A stretch of 64,000 nucleotides of DNA from Chrysopilus asiliformis. Taxonomy: Eukaryota > Arthropoda > Insecta > Diptera > Rhagionidae. Both the position numbers and the translations under genes were made by a program. How positions within the stretch are numbered: the first letter of the stretch is position 1; every line of letters begins with the position of its first letter. A model generated the notes under the pieces. It did not search any database, had not been told where the DNA came from, and saw nothing but the letters and a program-made list of their open reading frames with translations. Positions 22,800 through 32,609 of the stretch are shown piece after piece. The stretch is from contig OZ035960.1 of assembly GCA_964034945.1 (NCBI GenBank), forward strand, positions 19,951,487-20,015,486. Direction: 5' to 3'.

Positions 22800-24330
22800 T
22801 TTGAAATTAGGAATGGGTTGGTTCGGGGAGACACTAAATGTAGATGTTTTTTGGTACTAGAAAAACACATAGGTGTCTAGACTAAAACTTAGATTAGACA
22901 AAACCCTTTTGGAACATACGAACAGATGGCGCTGCGGTCGGCAAGAAGAATCATTGCATGTATTTTCAAAATGAAAAATACAACCAACAAAAGAAAAACA
23001 GGGAGCACAAAAGGAGTGTCATGAAAGAGTCTAGTATAACTTTATCTCAGAAATAAAAAAAAACCCTCTTGCACCCCAAAAATATTCTTCAAATTCACTA
23101 GGTACAGTACTTACTGTACTCTGACACTAGCGCCGCCACCGCCAGGAAATCAAACAGGCAAAAGAAGGTGAAAAAGGTCGATGGGGTTGTCCCTGGTGTA
23201 TTTTATCTCAGATCATTCCATTCCCCCGCTGTTGTTTGCACAAAGGCGAATTAAGGGAAAAAAACTGCCTGGATTTTCCCTTTTTTCTTCGAAATGAAAT
23301 AAAATTTATGGCCGATAGAACTTTGTTTCCCATTCGTGCGTTCTGTGAACTTTCAAAGAAGTTTTCCTTTCCCCATTTTTTTGCGCAAATTTCCTTTCTG
23401 GTTCTCCTTTTTTTCTATTGCAATATTTTTCAGATGTCGTGCCAAAGGATAGAACCCAAAGTCTATAGGAAAGACCATGAATTACCTGGATCGTAGTAAA
23501 AAGGATAAAGAGGGCGACAGGTGGGCAATTGACTGAAGGCTCTAAGGCTTTTTCGGTCTGAATCACTCGTGCCACCCAGGGGCAAATAAGACGATCCCAA
23601 AAGAAATGTGAATCTGGGAAGGGCATTAAATAAGCTCAACTTAACGAGAACCCCATCAATTGAAGTGGAGCGTATTTTGAAGGACTTTGAAGGAGTCTCT
23701 GTGGGAGAGAAAATTTTAGGGTAGTGAATCACCCTCTCACTCCCGTTGTATGTGCTTGACTAAATGGAGTCCGGGTCGTTAAGGGAACATGTCCAGGTGC
23801 GTTTCTGGAATAGAGTTTTGGTAAGAAAAAACACCGGGTGCAAAAATACTTTTTCAATTGGTGCCTAAGGGGGAACGAGGTGAATTTTAGTGGGATGGAA
23901 CCGGCAATTCCGTGGCGCTTATGAACAGCCCACAATACGAGGAAGAAACTCATTCCAGGCTGTACAGAAGGACGACGATGTTTTGCTAAGTTAAATTTCT
24001 CTCAACGATCTCTATTGAAGGTGGAGAAGTGGCGGAAGGCAAATGAAGTTCAAGTGAATGTTAAGTTGGTGGGAAGGAAGTTGTTAATTATCTGTCATGT
24101 TTTCTTTAAATGAAAATTACCCTTACAAATATGCTGATTTCCTATTCCGATGGTTTTTATATTTTTTTTTTTTGAATTTCTTGTCACGTTTAATGGGGAG
24201 TTTTCACTTTTTTATATTTATTTAAAATAAGAAAGGTTAGCCTTATTAAAAATTTCCATATCGCATTTTAGACTGGAAAAGTATTTTTCAGGAATTGCAT
24301 TTCGTCGCTATCGACACACTTTCTCGTCAC
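22800..24330. other. somewhat GC-richer single-copy-looking sequence
   Basis: Overlapping frames occur on both strands at 23236-23953. One good acceptor (ctattgcaatatttttcag before 23434) leads into only 20 open codons and a stop. No donor or domain supports a gene. Confidence 0.45.
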
Positions 24331-24399
24331 TTTTTGTGGAACACTCAGAGAAAAAAAAAAACAATTAACAGAAAAAAAACCATCAACAAGTAAATACCC

Positions 24400-24640
24400 A
24401 AGTAACGAAAAATGGTTACATATCACAACGTGAGTTGCAAAATATTTGATGTCATAAACTGGTTGCTGGGACGTCACAGCAAAGTTGCTGCAACATTCAT
24501 GCAAACGTTTTTGCCCAGTTTTTTGGGACAAACCAACGATTGCACAATTGTTTCCGCTAAAACTGGTTTGTAACGCAGTTTTTAAAACAACGGTTGCACA
24601 ACCGTTTCCACAGAAAATCTTTTGTAACCAAGCTTGAAAA
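24400..24640. repeat. GGTTGC/GCAACC word repeat, copy 1
   Basis: The order is gagttgcaaaat, ggttgctg, acagcaaagttgctgcaacattcatgcaa, acggttgcacaaccgtttccacagaaa, cttttgtaacc. The same order is found at 50065-50205. The inverted words GGTTGC and GCAACC are repeated in both orientations. It may be a DNA element related in design to the CACT-ended elements. The 136-codon minus frame across it is judged accidental. Confidence 0.7.
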
Positions 24641-24659
24641 CGGAAAGAGGGGGTGGGGG

Positions 24660-25587
24660 GCAGCAGAGCAGAGGTCAAGTGTGACGTTAATGTAAACTTT
24701 TATCATAAGTGTACAATGTACATTAGGAAACGCTATTAGTATAAATTCTTTAGGCCAAAGACCCATTATAGAAAACCACAACAACTTTTTGGAGAGGTTT
24801 TTTTAATTTTTTCAGAGAGAAATTTTTATAAGAAAACCCTTTGCTGATCATATCGTACATTGCCGCTCACCATACTTAAGAAACATAAAGCGATCTTACT
24901 AAAGAAACATAAAACGATACTTTAAATGGCGAAACAGTAATGTGGAAAGCACGTGTGAATTGTTCGATAGGAAAATTACAGATTTGCACTTTCAGAATGT
25001 GCCCAAGGATTAACGGAATGTCGAGCAAAGCAGAAAAGGTGCCATTCATGCATTCAGAATTCATTTGCATTTTCATGATGTCTTTCAAAGATGTGAAATT
25101 CCTTACAGCTGTAAATTGGGGGTGTGTAGTTGTACTTTATATAATGGCTGGTATTTTACTCAATTGGATTATCATTTTTCGAGGTAATAAAAATGTCAAA
25201 GGAATGGCTCGGATGGGGTAGTCACCCCCAAACGAGACTCAATGTCTTACTTTGGGCAAAAATGAAGGGAACGAAAATCGATATTCAAATAGAATTCCAA
25301 GAAGCAATTAGACCAGCCAAATCTGTTGTTGTTTACACTAGTAGTGATTGGAAGTGTTGCTCGCAATTTTGGGTGGTTTATGTGGGTATAAAATGGGCAA
25401 TTTCAAAATATGTTTCTATTTATTAATTTTATTAATAAATTTCGAAGTTTTGTAGCAAGGATTTCTAATAATATTGGATTTAATTGTTTTTCAAAAACTA
25501 TGTTGGCACTCAGAAAAATATTTAAGCTGATCCAAGTCAATTGTGGCTTGCAGCAGGTACACAGACTAAAGGCGATATCATAAAAGA
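24660..25587. other. AT-rich sequence without recognised gene
   Basis: An isolated CACTCAGAAAAATATTT end at 25508 resembles the word-element termini but has no partner nearby. Frames at 24876-25426 lack domains. Confidence 0.5.
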
Positions 25588-25669
25588 CACAGAGAAAAAA
25601 TAGTAAATCTAGCTAATTTATAATGGGGAATCGTGACTATTACTAAAATAGTTAATTTCAATTACAAAA

Positions 25670-25922
25670 AAAAAAAAATTTTAAAAAAAGCTTTTATTAA
25701 AAAAGAATGCACTAAAAAGAAAAAAATAATTTTCTGGACGCTGTGTATCACAAATATATAAGCTTTTTAAAAGCGAGATAAATTTTTATTTTATTGTTTT
25801 ATGCTTTATCTCGCTTTTTAAAAGCTTTTATATTTGTGATACACAGCGTCCAGAAAATTATTTTTTTCTTTTTAGTGCATTCTTTTTTAATAAAAGCTTT
25901 TTTTAAAATTTTTTTTTTTAAT
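25670..25922. repeat. very long hairpin, ~113-bp arms, 22-nt loop
   Basis: The left arm (25670-25782, containing ggacgctgtgtatcac and ending aagcgagataaa) and right arm (25805-25922) are nearly identical inverted copies, with a handful of mismatches near aaatatataagc. Decayed versions occur at 14100-14240, 58145-58400 and 60005-60180. Confidence 0.93.
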
Positions 25923-25948
25923 TTTGTTCTTTTTAGTCTTCGAATATA

Positions 25949-26464
25949 TATCCTTACATTTGAGATGTCCTTACAGGCTTTTTAACTTGAGAATCGTATT
26001 CAGCGACCCCAAAAACCCCCAGAATAGATTTTTTTCCGGAAAATTTGGAGAAAGGGATAATGACGTTATCCTTACAGGACCTTCCGTTATCCTTACTGAC
26101 TTTTTAATGACAGATTCGGATTCAGCGACCCCAAAAACCCCCAGAATAGATTTTTTTCCGGAAAATTTGGAGAAAAGGATAATCACGTTATCCTTACAGG
26201 ACCTTCCGTTATCCTTACTGACTTTTTAATAACAGATTCGGATTCAGCGACCCCAAAAAACCCCCAGAATAGATTTTTTTCCGGAAAATTTGGAGAAAAG
26301 GATAATCACGTTATCCTTACAGGACCTTCCGTTATCCTTACTGACTTTTTAATGACATATTCGGATTCAGCGACCCCAAAAACCCCCAGAATAGATTTTT
26401 TTCCGGAAAATTTGGAGAAAAGGATAATCACGTTATCCTTACAGGACCTTCCGTTATCCTTACA
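25949..26464 (+). repeat. tandem array of ~122-bp units, about 4 copies
   Basis: CTTACAGGACCTTCCG recurs at 26071, 26193, 26316 and 26438 (periods 122, 123, 122). Each unit holds ttcagcgaccccaaaaaccccc, ttttttccggaaaatttggag and ggataatcacgttatcc. The three right-hand units are nearly identical, while the first is diverged (cttacaggctttttaacttgag). Open frames across it are repeats, not genes. Confidence 0.92.
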
Positions 26465-26825
26465 AGGACGAAGTAGTGAAAACATTGTATTGTCATCGGA
26501 CTTATATAAGTGTGCAAAATTTCAAGTCAATCGGACAAGTGGAAGTGGGTCAAAATTTGATTGCAAGATTTGACCCCGACAAACAAACAAACAAACAGAC
26601 AAACAGACAAACAGACAAGATAGCGAGCTAAATAAAAGCTTTTAAAATAGTCAAAATCGGATATTTTTTATAAAAACTTTAACTACTTAGTAGTAAGTTT
26701 TACTATTTTGTGGTTAAATCGACTATTTTTGTAATTTAAATTAAGTATTTTAGAAATAGTGCCAATTTCCCATTATAAAATAGTTGAATTCACTATTCTT
26801 TTCTTTGCGTGAACAAGATATCACA

Positions 26826-26995
26826 TCCTCGAAATACCTACCTGAGGGTCACCAGGTTTAATTTTTTAATTTCTCCCGCCACAGGTTGATAAATTTTTAC
26901 TTTTCCTAACGCAGATGAACGCGCGCCTAGCATGGGATAAATTTTCCTGCAGGAAGCCAATCACGCCAATCACGCCGTAACGAATTTTACTTCAT
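26826..26995 (-). repeat. family E conserved block
   Basis: The reverse complement reads ttacggcgtgattgg, caggaaaattta, gctaggcgcgcgttc, ggaaaagtaaaa, acctgtggcgggagaaatt. The same series is found at 50940-51050 inside the outer word element (tacggcgtaattgg, caggaaaattta, gcgaggcgcgcgttc, ggaaagtaaaa, acctgtggccggagaaatt). It is unusually GC-rich for this window. Confidence 0.75.
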
Positions 26996-27015
26996 TTTTC
27001 TAAATGTGTCCATAG

Positions 27016-27256
27016 CCCAATTGACCAATGTTGGAATTTTTGTACCGTGTCCAAATGTACCACGCAATTTTCCTTTATAAAGTTTAAGAATATTTGTGGG
27101 AACATTAAGAATTATGGACCTTTTGGTACAAAAATGACAATTTTCACAGGAAAAAATCTTGGATTTCCAGTCAAAATACCATAAATCGTACCTTCGGTAC
27201 TTGGTACAAGATGATTGGAAATCCAATTGGTTTTCCAACCAATTTGGTCAATTGGG
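27016..27256. repeat. foldback-like element, CCAATT/TTGGAA words
   Basis: The outer arms CCCAATTGACCAA (27016-27028) and TTGGTCAATTGGG (27244-27256) are exact inverted copies. An inner pair, TTGGATTTCCA and TGGAAATCCAA (about 27160 and 27217), and ggtac/gtacc words lie between. AG follows both ends, a possible 2-bp target duplication. Confidence 0.65.
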
Positions 27257-27284
27257 AGGAAGTTCCATTTTTCGCTTCGTTTTT

Positions 27285-27595
27285 CTTACAAATCGCTGTA
27301 TGTATGTATGTTCTCTTATAACTCGAGACATACTGAACCGATTTATGTTAAATTTTTGAGAGAGCTTCTTAGTAGTAAGGGGGATGTTTTAAGCTGTGGG
27401 ATAATTAATAGTCGATCATACTTTTTATTATTCCCTGGACCGTAAGTGAAAGAACTTTTGAATCAGTTTTATTTGCAATTTTTATCCGATTTTCACGAGT
27501 AGACAGGGAAACCCCCTCCCTACTCCCCTCCCCCAATCACTCTTTTTCACCTGACATGAGGAGATTATCACCTAGTTTTCAGCGTGCAGCTTAAG
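27285..27595 (+). repeat. family K repeat, single-unit copy
   Basis: It begins with TGTATGTATGT, then aactcgagacatactgaaccgatt, agtagtaagggggatg, then a C-rich block (ccccctccctactcccctcccc) and cacctgacatgagg. It parallels 4545-4920 (GTCT tract, tactaagggggctaaggg, ccctcccctcg, cacctggtg). Confidence 0.5.
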
Positions 27596-27599
27596 ACTA

Positions 27600-28540
27600 A
27601 GTGAATACAATATTAGGCCGTAAGTTGATCTCTAAAAATGTTAAAATGTTTGTGCGCAAAGAGGAGGGGGAGGTGTGAGAGATCGAATTGGGAAACGGCC
27701 GAGATCGGAGAAAAGATGAAAAAAAACCTATTTCAGATCTTTGATCGGAGGTTCTAAAGTTCAACATAGATTAGTTATACTTCAGGCCGACTTTTCTTGT
27801 TGAAAGCTGAATCCCGCCCTGCTTGTAACATCTAATATTTTACAAATTAATTTGAACCCATGGCCAAGGTTTACATTAATCACCCCAAAAAAGGTTAAAG
27901 ACAAATTGATCATTTTAATTATCCAGCAATTAACCAGTAACCACTATTCAAAAAGTCATTTGTTAGGTAAAACCAGAATGATATTTACGACTAAAAACCA
28001 TCAATTTAGAAAATAAATTCCATTATTAACCTTAATCACACTCACTTTCATATCAATATTAACCGAAAATCCCAAAAAAATATTGTCTCCTTAGAGTATC
28101 CTTACGATTTATGCTTTATAAATGCCTACGTAAACACTATAGAAATGAATAGCGAGACAACCACCATGGGATAAACAGACATCAATGAAAGTTTACTTTG
28201 CGTCTAAAGGGTGTTTTGATTTCCCATTCCCATCACTTTAGTTTTGACTTAAGGCTATCATCATTACAATAATTGTAGTCGTTTCAAAGCTATTATTAAT
28301 TTAGACGACAAAAACGAATTTATTGTTAAACAAAAAGGTCCTTTTTCAGAATTTGTAGTTGTTACTCGTTAATATGAGTTAGAAAAACTAACTATTCGGG
28401 GGGATTATTTGAGAATAAATAATTCAGACTAATTACATGTGCCCCTCTATTTGTTACTAACAAAAGTTTAAGTACGAGAATTGCATGTACATTGAAATGG
28501 TTTTCATTTATACACACACGTATTTATTTATATAGGAAGT
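27600..28540. other. AT-rich sequence without recognised gene
   Basis: No supported feature. Confidence 0.5.
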
Positions 28541-28755
28541 GTTGTGTGTCCGGTCATTGAGGGACAACCACAGATACTCCGGGGCTCTGCTTTACATCCC
28601 GGTAACCCGGAATGATCGCCCCGGAGCCTGATCTCCAGTCACTTGCCGGCACGCTCGCTTAACCAGGCTCTTCGCTCGCGGATGGGGGGGTTGTTGCAAA
28701 TGACATTGGAAATAGACACGTACAGGTGTTAATCGTGCCAATAAAAAAAAAGAGA
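28541..28755 (+). repeat. GC-rich block ending in an A-tract (possible retroelement 3' end)
   Basis: About 140 bp with high GC contains the stem CTCCGGGGC (28575-28583) / GCCCCGGAG (about 28617-28625), then GCTCGCTTAACCAGG..CTTCGCTCGCGGATGGGG. It ends gtgccaataaaaaaaaa, an A-run directly after an AATAAA-like phrase. This could be the 5'-truncated 3' end of a non-LTR element or a short structured RNA. No coding frame is recognised. Confidence 0.35.
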
Positions 28756-29089
28756 AAGACAGAAATAGAATCTCTAATAAAGGATAGTTGGGTAATATTT
28801 ACTTCAATCGGCTAAACGGAAAATCAGATTGCCCATTTCCGAAACCTCCCTCATGGAAGTTTGGAGACTTCACCTTCACCCCATATTGACTTGGCCTCCC
28901 CTTCTCTCTCCAAACAATTTGTTTACCAAACCATAATTGAAGAACAACCCTAGTTCAAAATATATCCAAAATCATATCAAAACAACGCTTTTCTTATCAG
29001 ACAGTTTGAAATTTATTGCTTGTGATATCTAGTTTTTATTTTAATGAACAATTTTAACGAAATTTATTTTTGTTTCACTTATACACAGT

Positions 29090-29325
29090 ATTTAGCAAAA
29101 TTTTTATCTGTTACGTTAGTTAAATTATTATTTAGAATCTTGAAATAGCAAAATATACATATAAATACGTAGGGAAATTTTTAGCAAAATTTACAATAGG
29201 AAAATCTTTAGCAAAATATACTTAGGAAAATCTTTAGCAAAATATACTTAGGAAAATCTTTAACAAAATATACTTTTGAATTTACTTGAACGAAATATCT
29301 AGAAGATAATTAGCAAAATTTAATA
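29090..29325 (+). repeat. TTTAGCAAAAT repeats, with a 26-bp tandem unit
   Basis: The unit TAGGAAAATCTTTAGCAAAA (continuing TATACT, 26 bp) repeats about four times between 29169 and 29275. Looser TTTAGCAAAAT copies extend to both sides. It is AT-rich and non-coding. Confidence 0.85.
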
Positions 29326-29399
29326 AGCCTACCTAGGACTTTACGCGAAATTAACTAAAATTTAGGAAAATCTATAGCGGAATCTAAAATATCAAATTT

Positions 29400-31270
29400 A
29401 ACCAATATCCTAAAGCGAGGAAAACAACATAAAACGATGACGACATTACCCGGATACAAACTAAAATCAAAATCAAAAAAAAAAACTAAAAGAAATTTTT
29501 ACAACACCGTCTTATAAACTCGTATAAAATCCTGATTGATGTTTGGGAAATTTTGATCTTATTATCAAATTGCCTATCCTCAGGCGAAATTTTAATAAAG
29601 CCGAGGACCAAATTCGTACTGTGTAAAATTATCGCAAATGCCTGTATCAGGCCGTTTTGTTTGATCACTAGAGTGCGTTTTAAATCGTAGTGGTACAATT
29701 CTCTCATAAATAAATCACTTAAGAAAATGTTAAATTACTTACGGTTTCTCCGCGGAGAAAAATATCACCTTTATAATTTTATTTGATTTAATTCCGACAA
29801 CCTTTCAGCGATGAAGTGCACTGCATCGTTGACTTTTAATTTCCTAAAATAGATAATTAAGACTTATTTAAAAGAGAGAATTTCCCATTAAATCAATTTG
29901 ACAGCAAAGGCCAAAACTTCCCTTTTTACAAATTTCGCTGGTATTTTCCTCCGAAACTAAAATGGGGACCCTGCTTAACTAAATTTTTAGCTCGAAAATC
30001 CAGGCGAAGCCTATCTTAAGGCGCGGCCTCAGCGATGCTCAACCTTTTTCTTTCCTTTCTTCTGAGATTCGAATTCCGCAGGAGAACTTTATATATGCGA
30101 CTTTGAAGAATGTTGCACTACAACTCGGACAGGAACTAAACTGCTAACAAAATACGATGTGGCGTTGACTCCGGATGTTTCACACCTTGAACTCCTTTTG
30201 AAACTGTTCTTGTTAAACGAAAATCTGCAACGGCTCCTATTTCGGTTCACCAGTCGATGTTTACAACGTTCGACGCAATTTTCTTATATGGCTGCGCATT
30301 CATCCATTCGCAAAATGGCGTCTGGGAAAAATGCACCAGAAAAACGTGGCTAAAACCGGATTCTCCTCCTTCGAGGCAATTTAGCGCAACTTCCTTCTAA
30401 AGAAAATTGATGAACTTCTAACCCCTAGATATTTCCAGAAGATTTTCACGGTGATTCCTCACTTCAGATGCAATTGAAACAAATCGGTTCTCCACTCAAA
30501 AAAAAATGTCCGAGAGGTGGCTAAACTCACAGGTTCTTTAGTTTTCGGATTTTCTTCCAATTTTCACGTAGTTAAAGGTGATTAGCCAACCCTCCCGTGT
30601 TCAAAGAATAAAACCTGAGCCAACTACACAAAATACGTGGAATTAATAAGCTACCACATGGATATTTCTATAGTCTAACTCACCTAAAACTTTAGCCGGT
30701 ATAAACGCGAACCAAAAATAAACTTCGGAATAAGAAAAATCTTAAACTTTAGCGAATTAATCCACTTCGCGGAATTAACAACCACGCGGAAATTTTACGA
30801 CGAAGAAAATCCTCAGATTCGTCCAACAGTCGCCATCAAAGTGAGCGGTACAAATCTTTTGAATAATCCAACAGAGTTCGATAACAGGATTGAATCGAAT
30901 TAAAAAGAAACGGGTCCTTTATTCAAAGCACTGGCCAAACCAGGCTTAACAAAGATTCGTTCGATTCTAAAGGCGGTATTACACTGCCATACCACAGAAG
31001 ATTTTCTTGAGGTTTCCCCGACAATAAAATTAAGTTTGACGCCAACAGGACCACACGATTTTACACACGTGGATCCGTGCAATATGGATTTTTTTAGGAA
31101 GGTATACACTGTAAACATTTTTTATATTAATTTTATAAAATGCAAATTCATGATACGGACTAATATAATCAACCTTAACACGTTGACGTGCTGCGATGTC
31201 ATCTGAATTAAATGCCAAAAAAAACCTGTCAAGTAAATAGCGGTGAAAATTTACACTACTCATCGCAAAT
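29400..31270. other. mosaic sequence, no recognised gene; possible old retroelement
   Basis: Blocks of higher GC (about 29990-30340, for example aggcgcggcctcagcgatgctc and the 64-codon frame 30159-30353) alternate with AT-rich DNA. I found no terminal repeats, primer-binding site or recognisable gag/pol residues, so a degraded LTR element is only a guess. Confidence 0.3.
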
Positions 31271-31289
31271 TTTAGTGGAGAGCAAACTT

Positions 31290-31510
31290 GTTTAGGACAC
31301 GTCTAATAGTGAAAATCGGATCAAAATCCCCTCAATGGACCAGGAAATGACAGAAGAGGGGATCTACGGGGTGACGTTAAGATAAATTTTTAAAATAAAG
31401 CTTGTCGGAAATATTTTTTATCCAAATAAGGAAATCGCATCGCATCTCAATCAATTGAACGATTCGAAAGGTAACAGATGAGGGGTAAGGAAAGGGGTAG
31501 TTCGATTTAA
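31290..31510. repeat. dispersed repeat, family I
   Basis: gaaaatcggatcaaaatcccctc, acagaagaggggat, tcaattgaacgattcgaaaggtaacagatgaggggt match 6895-7085 in the same order. Confidence 0.6.
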
Positions 31511-31514
31511 AGTC

Positions 31515-32605
31515 ATTTGTAAGTAACTCCATCTGCCCAAAAAATTAAGGGAAATTACTTAAGCCATTTTTGCTTGATGCCTAAACAGTAAATCAGGTAG
31601 GTAAACTAGTTTTCCTAAAGTGGGCTTTCCTACCAAAAACTAAAAGTAAAGCGACTATTGTCGAAAGCGACACGACAAACGACATATGGGTGAAAATTTT
31701 TATATTAACATTTTTTTAGAAAAAATCTCTTAATTTTATGACTCAAATCTTTGTTGAAAATAATTTTTTTTCAATGTAACCGGCATAAATCTTAGGTAAT
31801 GAATGAATACGTATATGTTTCCCACCTGTGCGTCACCACCTCAAAATATTGTTTTCTTGTCAGGGGAGCTCATTTAACGATGATAAACGATCCACTACTC
31901 GCCGATTTATCATTGAAAATAAATAAGGAAAATGCTCTGTGCTGCACAATGCTGGGCGGTTGTGACGTTGACGACTAATAAGCAGAAGTAGGACACATGG
32001 CATCAGAATCCCAAGAAGGACATTTCGCATAGGAAATGTGTACTTATTTGTGTTAGAAAGGATATTCCGCTTTGAAATGGCTTTTGTTGGCCGGAAAACA
32101 AAGGGAAAATTATACGATTGGCTGGCCAGGCAGTCCTGTTTACATTAGCTTTTCATTACGGTCGCGGTCTCATTTGATTTTCCCCAATCGCAAGGGAATA
32201 AACCTAATGATATCCCACGCCATTTACCTGCAAGGATAACGAGGGAACGACAAGGACAATGACGACTGAAAGACCGCAGCTTGTTATCTAAAATTTATTC
32301 ATTCATTTCGCCAAATTAATTTGCCTCGGTTTTTATGAGTCTCCGTGTGTCGCACAATCGCAAGGACTAACACAATTTTCCCATTTTAAATAACAATCCG
32401 AATGTACCCTTTGTGGCGGCTCTCCAACACGGGGAGAAAATTCCCATTCCTGTCGAATGCGCCGCCGGTAAAAGCGTGGTCTATGATCCTGATTTCGATT
32501 TCAGTCCGACTGTGACTGTATGGGGTGACATTAAACTTTGGTGTTGACATAGACCTTTCCAGGCGTAGTTTTTTTCAATGGATTTTTTGTGCTTTTTTGT
32601 CGGTT
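31515..32605. other. single-copy-looking sequence with a coding-like stretch
   Basis: 32370-32550 is GC-richer. On the plus strand one frame without an ATG is open for about 58 codons, with segments HGEKIPIPVECAAGKSVVYD and PDFDFSPTVTVWG before a stop. There are no clear splice sites and no recognised family. It may be a decayed exon or an unusual chance frame. Confidence 0.3.
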
Positions 32606-32609
32606 ACTA

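Larger units (their letters stand above)
25670..26650 (+). mobile_element. family C element, best-preserved copy
   Basis: The order is a ~115-bp-arm hairpin (25670-25922), an array of ~122-bp units (25949-26464), and the tail ggacgaagtagtgaaaacattgtattgtcatcgg. The next phrase is gtcaatcggacaag, then an (AAAC)/(AGAC) tract at 26576-26620 and the end taaataaaagcttttaaaa. Both ends contain AAAAGCTTTTA. No protein frame is credible. It is probably a non-autonomous, foldback-like element of unknown class. Confidence 0.75.
25588..26811. mobile_element. TIR element (ACTATTT word type) containing a nested family C copy
   Basis: The left end CACAGAGAAAAAATAGTAAA..ATTTATAATGGGGAA is mirrored on the right (inverted CACGCAAAGAAAAGAATAGTGAATT..ATAATGGGAAA). 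AATAGT/ACTATTT words occur on both sides of the insert. Family C (25670-26650) splits it. It has no clean target duplication (GA versus AA), although GATATCA occurs close outside both ends. No coding frame. Confidence 0.7.

Noticed and set aside
23434..23496. Strong acceptor (ctattgcaatatttttcag) followed by an ATG frame
   Set aside because: Only 20 codons to a stop, no poly(A) signal close by and no donor-bounded alternative. Not enough to call an exon.
24268..24678. 136-codon minus-strand frame
   Set aside because: It runs through the GGTTGC/GCAACC repeat, and the related copy at 49985-50225 does not preserve the frame.
25924..26573. Frames over the 122-bp array (PKTPRIDFFPENLEK repeats)
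   Set aside because: Translation of the direct repeats. Unit lengths of 122-123 bp shift the frame, and C' copies do not keep it.
29169..29275. 26-bp repeats as a CRISPR-like array
   Set aside because: Units are directly adjacent without unique spacers, AT-rich and variable. It is a simple tandem repeat in an animal genome.
29400..31270. LTR retrotransposon
   Set aside because: No direct terminal repeats, primer-binding site, polypurine tract or recognisable gag/pol residues could be found, so only a cautious 'mosaic' entry was kept.
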